In this document: piece after piece, positions 33,147-42,251 of the stretch
Layout of the letters: the number at the start of each line of letters is the position of its first letter
Numbering within the stretch: position 1 is the stretch's first letter
Assembly (NCBI RefSeq): GCF_016881065.1
Contig: NZ_WXYN01000016.1
Location: 322,569 to 386,568, forward strand
Source: Planococcus soli
GTDB lineage: Bacteria > Bacillota > Bacilli > Bacillales_A > Planococcaceae
DNA length: 64,000 nucleotides
Reading direction: 5' to 3'
Notes under the pieces: generated by a model
Database searches by the model: none
Told to the model about the DNA's origin: nothing
The model's input: the letters and a program-made list of their open reading frames with translations, nothing else
Program-made: the position numbers and the translations under genes

Positions 33147-33841
33147 CTGCGAATCACCTCGACATCCCCCATCCAAGTGGTTATGGAAACGACCAATTCG
33201 ACTCTGCTGCCTTCATCTGTCGGATAGCCATCTTCGACATGGATGGTGCCATTAAGAATGCGCTGGCTTTCTCCGTTGAAAAAACGGGCTTCTCCCAGCA
33301 ATGTCGAATAATAGACGCGTACAGGAACTTCGTACGGCACTACGATTTGTACCTTTCCAAAACCCTGCCGGATGGAAATGAGCGAAGTCTTTTTAGGCAG
33401 CACGGTGTGAGTAGTATCCACCAGAATATCGCCGATAAACCCTTGCACATGAATGTCTCTCCACTCATAAGATTCGATTGGCGTACTTTGGGCAGCCATC
33501 ACTTTGTTCTGTATCAAACCTTTATCGGGGGAACCGTACAAAGGCGCTGTCTGCAGCCACTCTTCACCTTTCCATAGGCGGAGCAGAAGGTAGATGGCCA
33601 GCCCAAAAACCATCAGTCTCAAACTCCACATTGACAAAATGGAAACGCCGATGAGAAAGGCACCCGTCCAAAAATAAGAACGGCGGTATTTGACGTTATT
33701 TCTCAGAGCATAGTAAATTGTTCCGATACCAAGAAGGATCAAAAACACGCTGCCGTTTCCGAAAAAGGCAGCTTCGACGAATATCAGTAATAAAGCGCTC
33801 AGCAGGAAAAACGCCTGTCTGTTTGTTGTAAAGTGCTGCAT
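33143..33841 (-). CDS. liaF: LiaF, negative regulator of LiaRS (cell-wall-active antibiotics response protein)
   Basis: 232 aa from the ATG at 33841 (AAGGAGG 9 nt upstream). The N-terminal half has three to four membrane helices, the C-terminal half a soluble beta-rich domain (VQGFIGDILVDTT, SIRQGFGKVQIVVPYEVPV) typical of the LiaF/VraT family. It couples to liaS through an ATGA overlap. In B. subtilis LiaF keeps LiaS off until envelope stress such as lipid II-binding antibiotics. Confidence 0.92.
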   Translation of the reverse strand: MQHFTTNRQAFFLLSALLLIFVEAAFFGNGSVFLILLGIGTIYYALRNNVKYRRSYFWTGAFLIGVSILSMWSLRLMVFGLAIYLLLRLWKGEEWLQTAPLYGSPDKGLIQNKVMAAQSTPIESYEWRDIHVQGFIGDILVDTTHTVLPKKTSLISIRQGFGKVQIVVPYEVPVRVYYSTLLGEARFFNGESQRILNGTIHVEDGYPTDEGSRVELVVSITTWMGDVEVIRR

Positions 33842-33863
33842 GGCTTTTGCCTCCTTCTTTGTA

Positions 33864-33898
33864 TCAGAAAAAATGAGAAGAAGAAAACTTCTTCTCAC
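33864..33898 (-). terminator. Internal terminator between liaH and liaF
   Basis: On the minus strand TGAGAAGAAG, loop TTTT, CTTCTTCTCA, then TTTTTT. It is a perfect 10-bp stem followed by a T-run, and no other promoter is obvious before liaF. It likely limits read-through from liaIH into liaFSR. Confidence 0.85.
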
Positions 33899-33904
33899 TC
33901 CAGT

Positions 33905-34543
33905 TTAAACAATTTCCTTTTGGTTTGCGCTGTTTTTTTCTAAAGATTCCAGACGCCGTTCCATTGCTGAACGTTCGTGCCGTTCTTCAACTTTAGCGCC
34001 AAGTGTCGTAATGTAGGACGCCATGTCGTCAAACGAGCCGATGCGTTCGGCAACAAGTTCCGGGCTCAATACTTTATCCATCTGATGATGCGCGCGCGTT
34101 GCATTTTCCTTGCCCATCAGTTGAAGCTGCTTCACTTTCATGTCCTTCACTTTATGCTTCATTTCCTCGTAGCGGTGTTCCAGGCCGGTCAGTTCGGCAA
34201 TGTTTTCATCCAAGTTGTTCTGCAGCACCGCAACACGAGCAGCATAAGCATCGACTTCCATCGCGGCAAAATCAGCAAGGTCGGCTTCGCCTGACGACTG
34301 TGCCAGGTCCAACTGATTTTGGCGCTTATCGAGCATAGCGGAAGCTTCAGCCAGTTCTTTCTCCAGCTTACCATTCAGCTGGGATTGGCGCTCCACCCAT
34401 TTTCCGGTAGCGGTGGTCTGATTTTCTGCTTCTGAAATGTAGCGGTTCAAAAGGGCAAGTGGATTTTTTTCCTCTTTTTTTGCGACGACAGCATCCAAGT
34501 CGGTTGCGACGGCAAATTTGAAACGGTCCCATAAAGTTGTCAT
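33905..34543 (-). CDS. liaH: LiaH, PspA/IM30-family membrane-stress protein
   Basis: 212 aa, almost entirely long amphipathic coiled-coil helices with an amphipathic first helix (LWDRFKFAVATDLDAV), the plan of PspA/Vipp1/LiaH proteins that form large oligomers on stressed membranes. ATG behind AAGGAGGAAACAAC. It is 13 nt after liaI and followed by an internal terminator, so it should be the most abundant product of the operon. Confidence 0.92.
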   Translation of the reverse strand: MTTLWDRFKFAVATDLDAVVAKKEEKNPLALLNRYISEAENQTTATGKWVERQSQLNGKLEKELAEASAMLDKRQNQLDLAQSSGEADLADFAAMEVDAYAARVAVLQNNLDENIAELTGLEHRYEEMKHKVKDMKVKQLQLMGKENATRAHHQMDKVLSPELVAERIGSFDDMASYITTLGAKVEERHERSAMERRLESLEKNSANQKEIV

Positions 34544-34556
34544 TGTTGTTTCCTCC

Positions 34557-34904
34557 TTATTTGTTTAGTTTGTTCCATTGCTGTTCAAAATTCGTAAATG
34601 GATCGCTTTCTTTTACGTCTGTGACCGAAACGCTTTGGCCATTCCATTGGCGATAGATCATCCACAAAGCGGCAAGGGCAGCGACGCCAATCAAAGCCGG
34701 CACATTGGAGATGGCTGCAAGTCCACCAAGGACTCCGACAAAAGCCCACCAAAATTTTGCCAATGTCGAGACGCTTCTTAAGTAGTAATGCACCCCTGCG
34801 TAGACGACTAGCAGGGATACCGCCAATCCAATGATGGGTCCCAGATTGGAAAGTGCGACGATTCCGGCAATGATGCCGAGGGTGATTAACCAAAACTTGT
34901 TCAT
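34557..34904 (-). CDS. liaI: LiaI-like membrane anchor (lmo0954-type)
   Basis: 115 aa with three to four hydrophobic helices in the first 85 residues (LITLGIIAGIVALSNLG, then GLAVSLLVVYAGVHYYL, FVGVLGGLAAISNVPALIG) and a hydrophilic tail ending EQQWNKL. Proteins of this type precede LiaH/PspA genes in Bacillales and Listeria and act as its membrane docking site. Called liaI by position. Sequence similarity to B. subtilis LiaI is general. GGAGGAAAACAAC ribosome site. Confidence 0.75.
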   Translation of the reverse strand: MNKFWLITLGIIAGIVALSNLGPIIGLAVSLLVVYAGVHYYLRSVSTLAKFWWAFVGVLGGLAAISNVPALIGVAALAALWMIYRQWNGQSVSVTDVKESDPFTNFEQQWNKLNK

Positions 34905-35157
34905 GTTGTTTTCCTCCTCTCAATTTCTAACCTAATCATACTAAGCGTACGCATTTTTCAATACGGTCTCTGACTGCATCTTTTACTAGGACCTGAGGCG
35001 TAGAACCATCTACAGTCGTCCAATTGGGAACTAAGAGTTTTCAAGCGTTCTCTTGCGCAGGTTTCACAAGTAGAATGCTATAATATTTTTTACCACATTG
35101 AAAACAATGATCCCTTCATATATGGTCCATCTTAAAAGAAGAAAGAGGCGTTTTTCT
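34905..35157. promoter_or_regulatory. Intergenic region between lia operon and metallophosphoesterase gene
   Basis: On the minus strand TATGAT (near 34939) is a good -10 element for liaI, with TATTGA or TTGAAA 15-17 nt upstream. A GCGTACGC palindrome (about 34945-34952) lies in the spacer. On the plus strand AATGCTATAATATT (about 35072-35085) provides a likely -10 (TATAAT) for the phosphoesterase gene. I cannot confirm a LiaR box by eye. Confidence 0.45.
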
Positions 35158-36246
35158 ATGAAATTATTTGCAGGCATCGGTGGTGCCTTACTGATTTATA
35201 CAGTACTTATTGCGTATCTTGGCTGGACGGTATATTCCTGGCTGAATAGTTTTGCAGACGGTATCAATCCATGGCTGTTTACGGCTTTTTGGCTAATCAT
35301 CGCCTATAGTTACATCATTGGACGAATCGGCCATAAATGGCTGGGCTTTACGATTCTTGGTTCGTACTGGTTTGCATTTTTGCAGTATGCGATTTTGCTG
35401 ATTCCTGTGGCGAATATCGTTGTGCTGCTGGTGGATTTTCAAGATGATCTATTCCTGATCGGTTGTGCGACAGCAGCGATTTTACTGTTGTTGTTCCTAA
35501 TTGGCACTTATTTGGCCTACAGCCCCGTTGTCCGTAATTTGGAAATTACTGTCGATGGGGAAGAGGCAGAATCATTGCATATGGTCATTGGCTCTGATTT
35601 TCACCTAGGTGTTTTATCGGGAAAAAAACATTTGAAGCGTTTCGTGGAAAAGGCCAATGCACTGCAGCCGGATGTTATTTTTTTAGCGGGGGATTTAGTG
35701 GACGATGATCCCATTTGGTATGCACGCTACGGTATGGGAGAAGTCATGGAACAGCTGAAGCCTCGTCTTGGTGTTTACGGTGTTTTAGGAAATCACGAAT
35801 ATTATGGGAAGAAAATTCCTTTATTGGTTCGATTAATGGAAAAATCGGGTGTAAATATCCTGAGAGATGAAACTATTCTAGTGGCAAATCGTTTCTATTT
35901 GACAGGGCGTGAAGACCGTACCAACGGCAAGCGGCATTCGCTTCTTAAGTTAAAGCCGGAAAAAGGCAAATTGCCCTGGATTGTGATGGATCATACGCCA
36001 TCTGATTTGAAAATGCCGGTCGAACTGGGTGCGGATTTTCACATGTCTGGCCACACCCACAAAGGACAGATGTGGCCCAACCATTTGTTGACCAGAAGGA
36101 TTTTTGAATTGGACTATGGCTATCGATTGATCAAGAAAACCCATTTCATCGTTTCTTCAGGATTTGGCTTTTGGGGACCGCCGCTGCGTATCGGCAGCCG
36201 TTCTGAATTGTGGTCGGTAACAATGAAATTCCGGCCGACTTCTTAA
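35158..36246 (+). CDS. Membrane-anchored metallophosphoesterase (calcineurin-like, YkuE/YkoQ type)
   Basis: 362 aa from the ATG at 35158 (GAGG 9 nt upstream). The 20-codon upstream extension has no ribosome site. Four to five N-terminal membrane helices (about 1-130), then a calcineurin-like phosphoesterase domain with all five metal motifs: GSDFHLG, AGDLVDDD, GNHEYYGKK, VMDHTPSD and SGHTHKGQ. Relatives include proteins thought to act on lipid-linked or cell-wall phosphoesters. Substrate unknown. The next gene, also membrane-bound (DedA), starts 13 nt downstream. Confidence 0.85.
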   Translation: MKLFAGIGGALLIYTVLIAYLGWTVYSWLNSFADGINPWLFTAFWLIIAYSYIIGRIGHKWLGFTILGSYWFAFLQYAILLIPVANIVVLLVDFQDDLFLIGCATAAILLLLFLIGTYLAYSPVVRNLEITVDGEEAESLHMVIGSDFHLGVLSGKKHLKRFVEKANALQPDVIFLAGDLVDDDPIWYARYGMGEVMEQLKPRLGVYGVLGNHEYYGKKIPLLVRLMEKSGVNILRDETILVANRFYLTGREDRTNGKRHSLLKLKPEKGKLPWIVMDHTPSDLKMPVELGADFHMSGHTHKGQMWPNHLLTRRIFELDYGYRLIKKTHFIVSSGFGFWGPPLRIGSRSELWSVTMKFRPTS

Positions 36247-36259
36247 AAGGAGAGTTTAC

Positions 36260-36871
36260 ATGGAAGATTGGATTGTTTCAGTGATGTCGGAGTATGGCTA
36301 TTTCGGCATATTCCTGCTTATTATGCTCGAGAATGTATTTCCGCCGATTCCATCAGAAGTCATTTTGACGGTTGGCGGCTTTATGACAACGACTACGACT
36401 ATGACCATACCGGGAGTAATATTGGCATCAACGGCCGGATCAGTTTTTGGGGCGGTCATATTGTACGGCGTCGGCTTGCTGCTGGATGTCGAGCGATTGG
36501 AGAAAATCATCGACAAGTACGGGCGCTGGCTGCGTGTCAAAAAGGCGGATATACATAAAGCGGATGCCTGGTTTGATCGCTTTGGCGTTTGGACAGTATT
36601 TTTTGGCCGCTTGATCCCTTTGGTGCGCAGCCTGATTTCCATTCCTGCTGGGATGTCGAACATGAAGTTCTGGTTGTTCATCAGCTTTACCACGCTCGGC
36701 ACACTGTTGTGGAATACCATATTGGTGTTTGTCGGGGAAGCGGTGGGCGAGAACAGAGGGCAGATCATGCATCAATTGGAGCTTTATTCCAACGTGGTCT
36801 ATGCCTTGATTGTTTTATTGGCGATAGCTGCTGTCTGGTATTATGTCAAAAAAATAAGAGTGCGGAACTAA
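36260..36871 (+). CDS. DedA-family membrane protein
   Basis: 203 aa with five to six hydrophobic segments. The DedA signatures are clear: LENVFPPIPSEVIL near the N-terminus, FDRFGVWTVFFGRLIPLVRSLISIPAGMS (about 105-135) with the conserved F-x-GR-x-P-R-S-x-P-G pattern. DedA proteins flip or transport lipid head-group carriers such as undecaprenyl phosphate or phosphatidylethanolamine in bacteria studied so far. AAAGGAG ribosome site, and probably co-transcribed with the phosphoesterase. Confidence 0.9.
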   Translation: MEDWIVSVMSEYGYFGIFLLIMLENVFPPIPSEVILTVGGFMTTTTTMTIPGVILASTAGSVFGAVILYGVGLLLDVERLEKIIDKYGRWLRVKKADIHKADAWFDRFGVWTVFFGRLIPLVRSLISIPAGMSNMKFWLFISFTTLGTLLWNTILVFVGEAVGENRGQIMHQLELYSNVVYALIVLLAIAAVWYYVKKIRVRN

Positions 36872-36875
36872 CAGG

Positions 36876-36906
36876 AAACTGCTGGCAATTGCCGGCAGTT
36901 TTTTAA
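36876..36906 (+). terminator. Terminator after the DedA gene
   Basis: AACTGC(T)GGC, loop AATT, GCC(G)GCAGTT, then TTTT. Confidence 0.85.
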
Positions 36907-36946
36907 GTTGTTATAATTATGGAATAATAAAGGATGGAGGATTTTT

Positions 36947-37897
36947 ATGAAGCCGATTGTATTTATCACACAAAAGCTGCCGGATCAGGCAGTAGCTGGA
37001 CTGCAAGAACATTATGATGTCCGGATGTGGCCGGAAGAAGATACTCCCGCACCGCGTGAAAGATTGCTCGAGGAAGCAAAAGAAGCGCATGCGCTTTGGA
37101 CCATGTTATCCGATCAGATAGACAGCGAAGTGTTTGACGCTGCACCCAACTTGAAGATTGTCACGAATCTTGCGGTGGGACATAACAATATCGATTTGGA
37201 GGCAGCCCGCAAACACGGCGTGACTGTTACCAATACGCCCGATGTGTTGACTGAATCCACGGCGGATCTGACCTTTGCTTTATTGTTGGCAACTGCCCGC
37301 CGAATCATTGAAGCGGAAAAAACCGTCCGCTCAGGAGAATGGAAATCCTGGACGCCAATGGGCATGGCCGGCCAAAATGTAGGAGGCGCTACACTCGGCA
37401 TCATTGGCATGGGCCGAATCGGTGAAGCGGTGGCTCGCCGCGCCCAAGGTTTTGGGATGAACGTGCTTTACCACAACCGCACCCGAAGAAGCCTGGAAGA
37501 CGTGCGCTATGCCGGATTCGAAGAATTATTGAAGATTTCGGATTATGTGGTGATCTTGACGCCGTTGACACCCGAAACCAAAGGAATGATCGGCGCGGAC
37601 GAATTGGCGTTGATGAAAGACACCGCCTGTCTGATCAACGTCGCCAGAGGCGGCATCGTTGACGAAATCGCATTGTACGAAGCTTTGAAAGACAAAAAAA
37701 TCTGGGGAGCCGGCTTGGATGTTTTTGAACAGGAACCGGTTCCGCTTGACCATCCGTTGCTGACGCTGCCGAATGTTACGGTATTGCCGCATATTGGCAG
37801 TGCAACGATCCAAACACGCTTGGAAATGATGGCACTGAATGCCGAAGCGATCCAAGCTTGTCTGGAGAACCGATCGGTAAAAAACAGAGTCTGCTGA
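36947..37897 (+). CDS. D-2-hydroxyacid dehydrogenase (glyoxylate/2-ketogluconate reductase type)
   Basis: 316 aa NAD(P)-dependent dehydrogenase that reduces 2-oxoacids to D-2-hydroxyacids. Dinucleotide-binding GIIGMGRIGEAVARRA (about 148-163). After GMG the fold continues with LYHNRTRRS, where basic residues favour NADPH. Catalytic Arg in INVARGG (about 230), Glu in LDVFEQEP and His in LPHIGSAT. Closest in style to B. subtilis YvcT (glyoxylate/2-ketogluconate reductase). ATG behind GGATGGAGG. Own terminator. Confidence 0.88.
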   Translation: MKPIVFITQKLPDQAVAGLQEHYDVRMWPEEDTPAPRERLLEEAKEAHALWTMLSDQIDSEVFDAAPNLKIVTNLAVGHNNIDLEAARKHGVTVTNTPDVLTESTADLTFALLLATARRIIEAEKTVRSGEWKSWTPMGMAGQNVGGATLGIIGMGRIGEAVARRAQGFGMNVLYHNRTRRSLEDVRYAGFEELLKISDYVVILTPLTPETKGMIGADELALMKDTACLINVARGGIVDEIALYEALKDKKIWGAGLDVFEQEPVPLDHPLLTLPNVTVLPHIGSATIQTRLEMMALNAEAIQACLENRSVKNRVC

Positions 37898-37913
37898 ATG
37901 GCGGAGAGCGGAG

Positions 37914-37946
37914 AAAAGGCGGCTGCGGGTGCAGCTGCCTTTTTGG
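37914..37946 (+). terminator. Terminator after the hydroxyacid dehydrogenase gene
   Basis: AAAAGGC-GCTGC, loop GGGT, GCAGC-GCCTTTTT with one mismatch. Confidence 0.85.
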
Positions 37947-38021
37947 TATATGGCAAAAGCCAGTGAATAATCTAGAAAATAGGTTTATCAGTAATCCTGC
38001 AGCTTTCCTTTTTGGCTGGAG

Positions 38022-38050
38022 TTGTAGTTTAGCGTTATTTATTGTAAAAT
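38022..38050 (+). promoter_or_regulatory. Sigma-A promoter of trhO
   Basis: TTGTAG (38022-38027), 17-nt spacer, TAAAAT (38045-38050), 62 nt before the ATG. Confidence 0.65.
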
Positions 38051-38112
38051 GATTGAGGTTTTTGCTGCCTTTTCTGGTGCAGAAGCAAATTGAGAAATAG
38101 GAGGTATGATTC

Positions 38113-39075
38113 ATGCAAAATCATACACACAACGTATTGCTTTACTACCTATATACACCGATTGAAGATCCAGAGGTTTTTGCGGCTGAACATTTGGCTG
38201 CATGCAAAGAGCTTGAACTTAAAGGCCGGATCCTTGTTTCCGAAGAAGGGATCAATGGAACGTGTTCTGGAACCATCGAACAGACAGAAGCTTATATGGA
38301 ACTGTTGAAAAACGACCCGCGCTTCTCGGACATCGTTTTCAAAATCGATGCCGCTGAAAGCCATGCATTCAAAAAAATGCACGTCCGTGCGAAAAAAGAA
38401 ATCGTTCACCTTGGGCTGGAAGAAGACATCAACCCGAACGAACTGACAGGCACTTATTTAGAGCCGGTAGAATTTTACAAACAAATGCAGGAACAGGATA
38501 CTATTGTCTTGGATGCAAGAAATGATTACGAATACGATCTTGGCCATTTCCGCAACTCGGTCCGTCCAGATATCGAAAATTTCCGCGACTTGCCGGAATG
38601 GATCCGTGACAATAAAGAACAATTTGAAGGCAAGAAAATTTTGACGTATTGCACAGGCGGCATCCGCTGTGAAAAATTCTCGGGCTGGCTGAAAAAAGAA
38701 GGCTTCGAGGACGTTGCTCAATTACACGGCGGCATTGTCACTTACGGCAAAGATCCTGAAGTGAAAGGCGACCTATGGGACGGACAATTGTACGTCTTTG
38801 ATGAGCGCATCGCTGTGCCGGTAAACCAGCTGGAACACACAATTGTCGGCAAAGACCACTTTACAGGCGAGCCTTGCGAACGCTACGTAAACTGCGCAAA
38901 TCCGGATTGCAACGCGAAAATTTTGGCTTCTGAAGAAAACGAGCACAAATACATGCGTTCATGTTCAGACGAGTGCCGCGAGCACCCGCGCAACCGCTAT
39001 GCTTTTGAGCATGGCTTGACTGGGGAACAAGTGCAGGAACGTTTGGATGCGTTGAAAGAAACGACAACAATCTAA
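38113..39075 (+). CDS. trhO: tRNA uridine(34) 5-hydroxylase TrhO (rhodanese-like)
   Basis: 320 aa. N-terminal acylphosphatase-like domain (about 1-95, with [12 protein letters not shown]), a rhodanese domain with active-site Cys180 in [11 protein letters not shown], and a C-terminal Cys-rich region ([11 protein letters not shown], then SCSDEC). This is the YceA/TrhO domain order. The enzyme makes 5-hydroxyuridine at the tRNA wobble position using O2, the first step to mo5U in Bacillus. Monocistronic with its own promoter and terminator. Confidence 0.95.
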   Translation: MQNHTHNVLLYYLYTPIEDPEVFAAEHLAACKELELKGRILVSEEGINGTCSGTIEQTEAYMELLKNDPRFSDIVFKIDAAESHAFKKMHVRAKKEIVHLGLEEDINPNELTGTYLEPVEFYKQMQEQDTIVLDARNDYEYDLGHFRNSVRPDIENFRDLPEWIRDNKEQFEGKKILTYCTGGIRCEKFSGWLKKEGFEDVAQLHGGIVTYGKDPEVKGDLWDGQLYVFDERIAVPVNQLEHTIVGKDHFTGEPCERYVNCANPDCNAKILASEENEHKYMRSCSDECREHPRNRYAFEHGLTGEQVQERLDALKETTTI

Positions 39076-39076
39076 T

Positions 39077-39114
39077 ACAAAAACGCCTCCATATATTTGG
39101 AGGCGTTTTTGTAT
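39077..39114. terminator. Bidirectional terminator
   Basis: AAAAACGCCTCCA, loop TATAT, TGGAGGCGTTTTT, between trhO and the convergent tctA. Confidence 0.95.
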
Positions 39115-39132
39115 TGCATAAGATATAGTCCC

Positions 39133-40665
39133 TCAATCTTCTTCGTTCAAAACAATAGTGCGGCCTTTAAATTTTAGAAGCAAAGGAATCAGCAACCAAG
39201 CGGCAGCAGCGATAAGCAGGATCAAAGACAATGGTTTAGTGAAAAAAATCATGAAATCGCCATTTGAAATAGTTAAAGCTCTGCGCAGGTTGTTTTCAAT
39301 CATTGGCCCTAACACTAGAGCCAAAACGAGTGGTGCAACAGGAAAGTCGTTTTTAACCAATAAATAACCTAGAATTCCGCAAGCAAGTAACAGGAAAAGG
39401 TCAAATGTTGTGTACTGGACTGCATATACCCCAAAGAAAGAAATTGCGATAATGATTGGCAATAAATATTTTTTTGGCGTTTCGATGATTTTGGCGAATA
39501 CTTTAACCAGTGGCATATTCAAAATCAATAGCATCAAGTTGCCGACAAACATGCTGGCGATGAGTCCCCATGCCACTTCAGGATGATCATCAAATAATAA
39601 TGGGCCAGGCTGGATATTGTACATGATGAGTGCTCCCATTAAGATAGCGGTAGTTCCAGATCCAGGAATGCCTAATGTTAAGAGTGGAATCATAGCGCCG
39701 CCTGATGCAGCATTATTGGCTGATTCAGGACCTGCGACACCTGCAATTGCACCTGTGCCGAATTTCTCAGGAGTTTTGCTGAATTTTTTCTCGGCAATGT
39801 AGGAGAAGAAAGAGGCAAGAGTTGCTCCTGCACCTGGCAGCACGCCGATAAAGAACCCTAAAAGAGATCCCCGCATGATCGGTTTTGCGCTGTCTTTCAG
39901 ATCTTGTTTAGTAGGAAGGATCCTGCCGATTTTAGCGATCGTACCATCTTCGTGTTCACGTTCTAGAATGGTCTTAAATACCTCGCCCAGTGCAAACAAT
40001 CCGACTGCGATTGTCAGAAACTCTAGGCCGGAATATAGGATCGGCAAATCGTAAGTGAATCGTGCAATACCTGAAACAGCATCGATGCCGATTGTTCCAA
40101 GCATCAATCCGAACACGGTCATCATCAATGCCTTGGTCATGGATTTTCCGGCCAATCCGCTTACTGCAGCGAGCCCGAGCAACATGAGCGAGAAATATTC
40201 AGCAGGACCGAACTGGAGGGCTATATTGGATAGAGGTTCTGCCAATAGTACAAGGCCAATCAAAGATACAATACCCGCTGCAAATGAACCGATTGCCGCA
40301 ATCGATAAAGCGGCTCCTGCGCGGCCTTGACGCGCCATCTGGTATCCGTCAAGCGTTGTGACAACGGAGGAAGATTCTCCCGGCGTATTCAGAAGAATAG
40401 ATGTAGTTGAGCCGCCATACATGGCTCCATAATAGACTCCAGCCAAAAGGATGATGGAACTTGCCGCTGCCGCTTCTGTCGGCATGCCGGACGTGATTGT
40501 TGCAGTCACTGGAATAAGAAGAGCTACGCCGCTCATCGGTCCAATACCCGGCAATACGCCGACTGCTGTTCCAATGAGAACCCCTACAAAGGCAAAGAGA
40601 ATGTTTTGCCACTGGAATGCGATGCTGAATCCATCCATTAAAAATTGTAATGTACTCATTGCCAT
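39133..40665 (-). CDS. tctA: Tripartite tricarboxylate transporter, large permease subunit TctA
   Basis: 510 aa, about 12 membrane helices. [20 protein letters not shown] (about 36-55) and the later [21 protein letters not shown] with [35 protein letters not shown] are the signature repeats of TctA. It forms the sodium-driven pore for citrate or another (di/tri)carboxylate delivered by the binding protein. Last gene of tctC-tctB-tctA on the minus strand, 12 nt after tctB. Confidence 0.95.
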   Translation of the reverse strand: MAMSTLQFLMDGFSIAFQWQNILFAFVGVLIGTAVGVLPGIGPMSGVALLIPVTATITSGMPTEAAAASSIILLAGVYYGAMYGGSTTSILLNTPGESSSVVTTLDGYQMARQGRAGAALSIAAIGSFAAGIVSLIGLVLLAEPLSNIALQFGPAEYFSLMLLGLAAVSGLAGKSMTKALMMTVFGLMLGTIGIDAVSGIARFTYDLPILYSGLEFLTIAVGLFALGEVFKTILEREHEDGTIAKIGRILPTKQDLKDSAKPIMRGSLLGFFIGVLPGAGATLASFFSYIAEKKFSKTPEKFGTGAIAGVAGPESANNAASGGAMIPLLTLGIPGSGTTAILMGALIMYNIQPGPLLFDDHPEVAWGLIASMFVGNLMLLILNMPLVKVFAKIIETPKKYLLPIIIAISFFGVYAVQYTTFDLFLLLACGILGYLLVKNDFPVAPLVLALVLGPMIENNLRRALTISNGDFMIFFTKPLSLILLIAAAAWLLIPLLLKFKGRTIVLNEED

Positions 40666-40677
40666 CCGCCTTTCGTT

Positions 40678-41127
40678 TTAAAATCCAGGGAACCCCGGGA
40701 GTGACCCGCCGAGAAATTCGGCGAAAAGATAATAGACACCGAATGAAAATGCGCCGGCAATGACAAGTGTCTGAAGCCATTTGCCGCTTTCCATCGTTTG
40801 AAATGCTATGACCAGAAATAAGAATGTTGTAATGACGTAGCCCAGCGGCTCTAAGAGAGCAGCATATAGAGCAGCACTAAAGAAAATGATGAAAAACTTT
40901 TTGTACTTAATAGACTCCTCATTTTTAGTAACTGCTTCATAGCGGAAAGTTTCATACAGCAAACGAGCACTTAAAAGAATCAATATACTTCCTAACCCGA
41001 TCGGAAAGATATCTGGCCCGACTTCTGAACCGTAGGAACTCTCGGATATTCGCTGGCTTTCTATGACAAATAGAAGGCCAATCAGTAAAAAAATAATGCC
41101 AGCAAATCGATCGAATGTTTTACTCAT
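40678..41127 (-). CDS. tctB: Tripartite tricarboxylate transporter, small permease subunit TctB
   Basis: 149 aa with four hydrophobic helices (about 7-25, 38-55, 78-100, 103-140) and the TctB N-terminal pattern RFAGIIFLLIGLLFVIESQRI. It partners TctA in the membrane. It begins about 50 nt after tctC, across a strong UUCG hairpin that may lower its expression relative to the binding protein. Confidence 0.88.
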   Translation of the reverse strand: MSKTFDRFAGIIFLLIGLLFVIESQRISESSYGSEVGPDIFPIGLGSILILLSARLLYETFRYEAVTKNEESIKYKKFFIIFFSAALYAALLEPLGYVITTFLFLVIAFQTMESGKWLQTLVIAGAFSFGVYYLFAEFLGGSLPGFPGF

Positions 41128-41149
41128 GGTCTTTCGCTCCTTTTAAATT

Positions 41150-41176
41150 AGAAAACGGCCGAAGCCGTTTTTTCTA
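41150..41176 (-). terminator. C(UUCG)G hairpin between tctC and tctB (attenuating terminator or stabiliser)
   Basis: On the minus strand AAAACGGC, loop TTCG, GCCGTTTT with little U-run beyond (TC follows). C(UUCG)G is the especially stable tetraloop closing. It lies in the 50-nt gap of an otherwise compact operon. Confidence 0.75.
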
Positions 41177-41177
41177 A

Positions 41178-42197
41178 TTATTTTTGCATATCAAGTGCAG
41201 TCAACAATTCAACAATCAGTTCTTCTTGATTTTGTAAGTATTTTTCAAAATCCTCACCGTTTTTGTATTCACTTTGCCAGCCGTTCTGCTCAAGCTCTTG
41301 CTGCCATTCTTCGCTTGCAGACATTTCTTCCAGTTTTTCTGACCAGTACTTGTATGCACTATCTGTCATGTTCTTAGGACCGAAAATGCCGCGCCAGATT
41401 GTGAATTCAGTGTCAATGCCTTCTTCTTTGAATGTCGGGATTTCACTAAGCTCGCCTTCCAAGCGTTCAGGAGCGCTTACTGCCAGTACTCGGACATCAC
41501 CGGACTTCATATATTCCCCAATCGTAGATGCATCTGTGGCAATGACATCCGCATTGTCTCCAAGCAATGCAGCAACGGCTTCGCCACCGCCATCATAAGA
41601 AACGTATTTCACTGATTTTGGATCGATCCCATATTCAAATGCTGGTAAAATACCAACCAAATGATCCATTGAACCCGGAGCAGAACCTCCGGCGAATGTA
41701 ACCGCTGTAGGATCTGCCTTTACAGCGTCGAGTACATCAGTCAATGTCTGAAACTCAGAGTCCGCGCGAACAACAATCGCACCGTAATCGCGTGTCAATT
41801 GGGCAAGTGGGGTTGTATCCTTGTAACCGTATGGACTATTTCCTTCAGCTTTGCTGTTATTGATGAGAATCGGTGGAGATTTCACCATGAGCATGTAGTC
41901 ATTATCGACTTCTTTCGTTGCATATTCTGCCATGTAGACAGCTCCGCCACCGCCTGGTTTATTTTCGACCATGATCGGCTCTTCAATCAAGCCTGAGTTA
42001 TTCATCGTTTTTGCAATAGAGCGCGCAGTCAAATCCCAGCCTCCGCCAGCTCCAGAAGGTGCCACGATTGTTAATCCGCGTTCAGGATAATCAGGCGAAC
42101 CATTGGTACTGGCTTGAGAATTTTCTTCAGAAGAACAAGCAGCAAGGCCGACCGCTAAAATACTGGCAAGAGAAACGGAAATCATTTTTTTCAACAT
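41178..42197 (-). CDS. tctC: Tripartite tricarboxylate transporter binding lipoprotein TctC (Bug family)
   Basis: 339 aa from the ATG at 42197, 9 nt after AAGGGG. An ATG three codons upstream abuts that site. Signal peptide ends VGLAAC with lipidated Cys21. Bug-family features: ERGLTIVAPSGAGGGWDLTAR, then VENKPGGGGAVYMAEYA and AGGSAPGSMDHLVG ligand-loop motifs. It captures the carboxylate outside the cell for TctAB. The ligand is not defined by sequence. The CitST-like system upstream points to citrate or a relative. Confidence 0.93.
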   Translation of the reverse strand: MLKKMISVSLASILAVGLAACSSEENSQASTNGSPDYPERGLTIVAPSGAGGGWDLTARSIAKTMNNSGLIEEPIMVENKPGGGGAVYMAEYATKEVDNDYMLMVKSPPILINNSKAEGNSPYGYKDTTPLAQLTRDYGAIVVRADSEFQTLTDVLDAVKADPTAVTFAGGSAPGSMDHLVGILPAFEYGIDPKSVKYVSYDGGGEAVAALLGDNADVIATDASTIGEYMKSGDVRVLAVSAPERLEGELSEIPTFKEEGIDTEFTIWRGIFGPKNMTDSAYKYWSEKLEEMSASEEWQQELEQNGWQSEYKNGEDFEKYLQNQEELIVELLTALDMQK

Positions 42198-42221
42198 ATA
42201 ATTCATCCCCTTTTATAATAG

Positions 42222-42251
42222 TAAAAAGACAGCGCTTTCAGCGCTGTCTTA
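42222..42251 (-). terminator. Terminator between the response-regulator gene and tctC
   Basis: Minus strand AAGACAGCGCT, loop GAA, AGCGCTGTCTT, then TTTAC. It ends the two-component operon yet lies only 25 nt before the tctC ATG, so any tctC promoter must be upstream of it. Confidence 0.8.
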
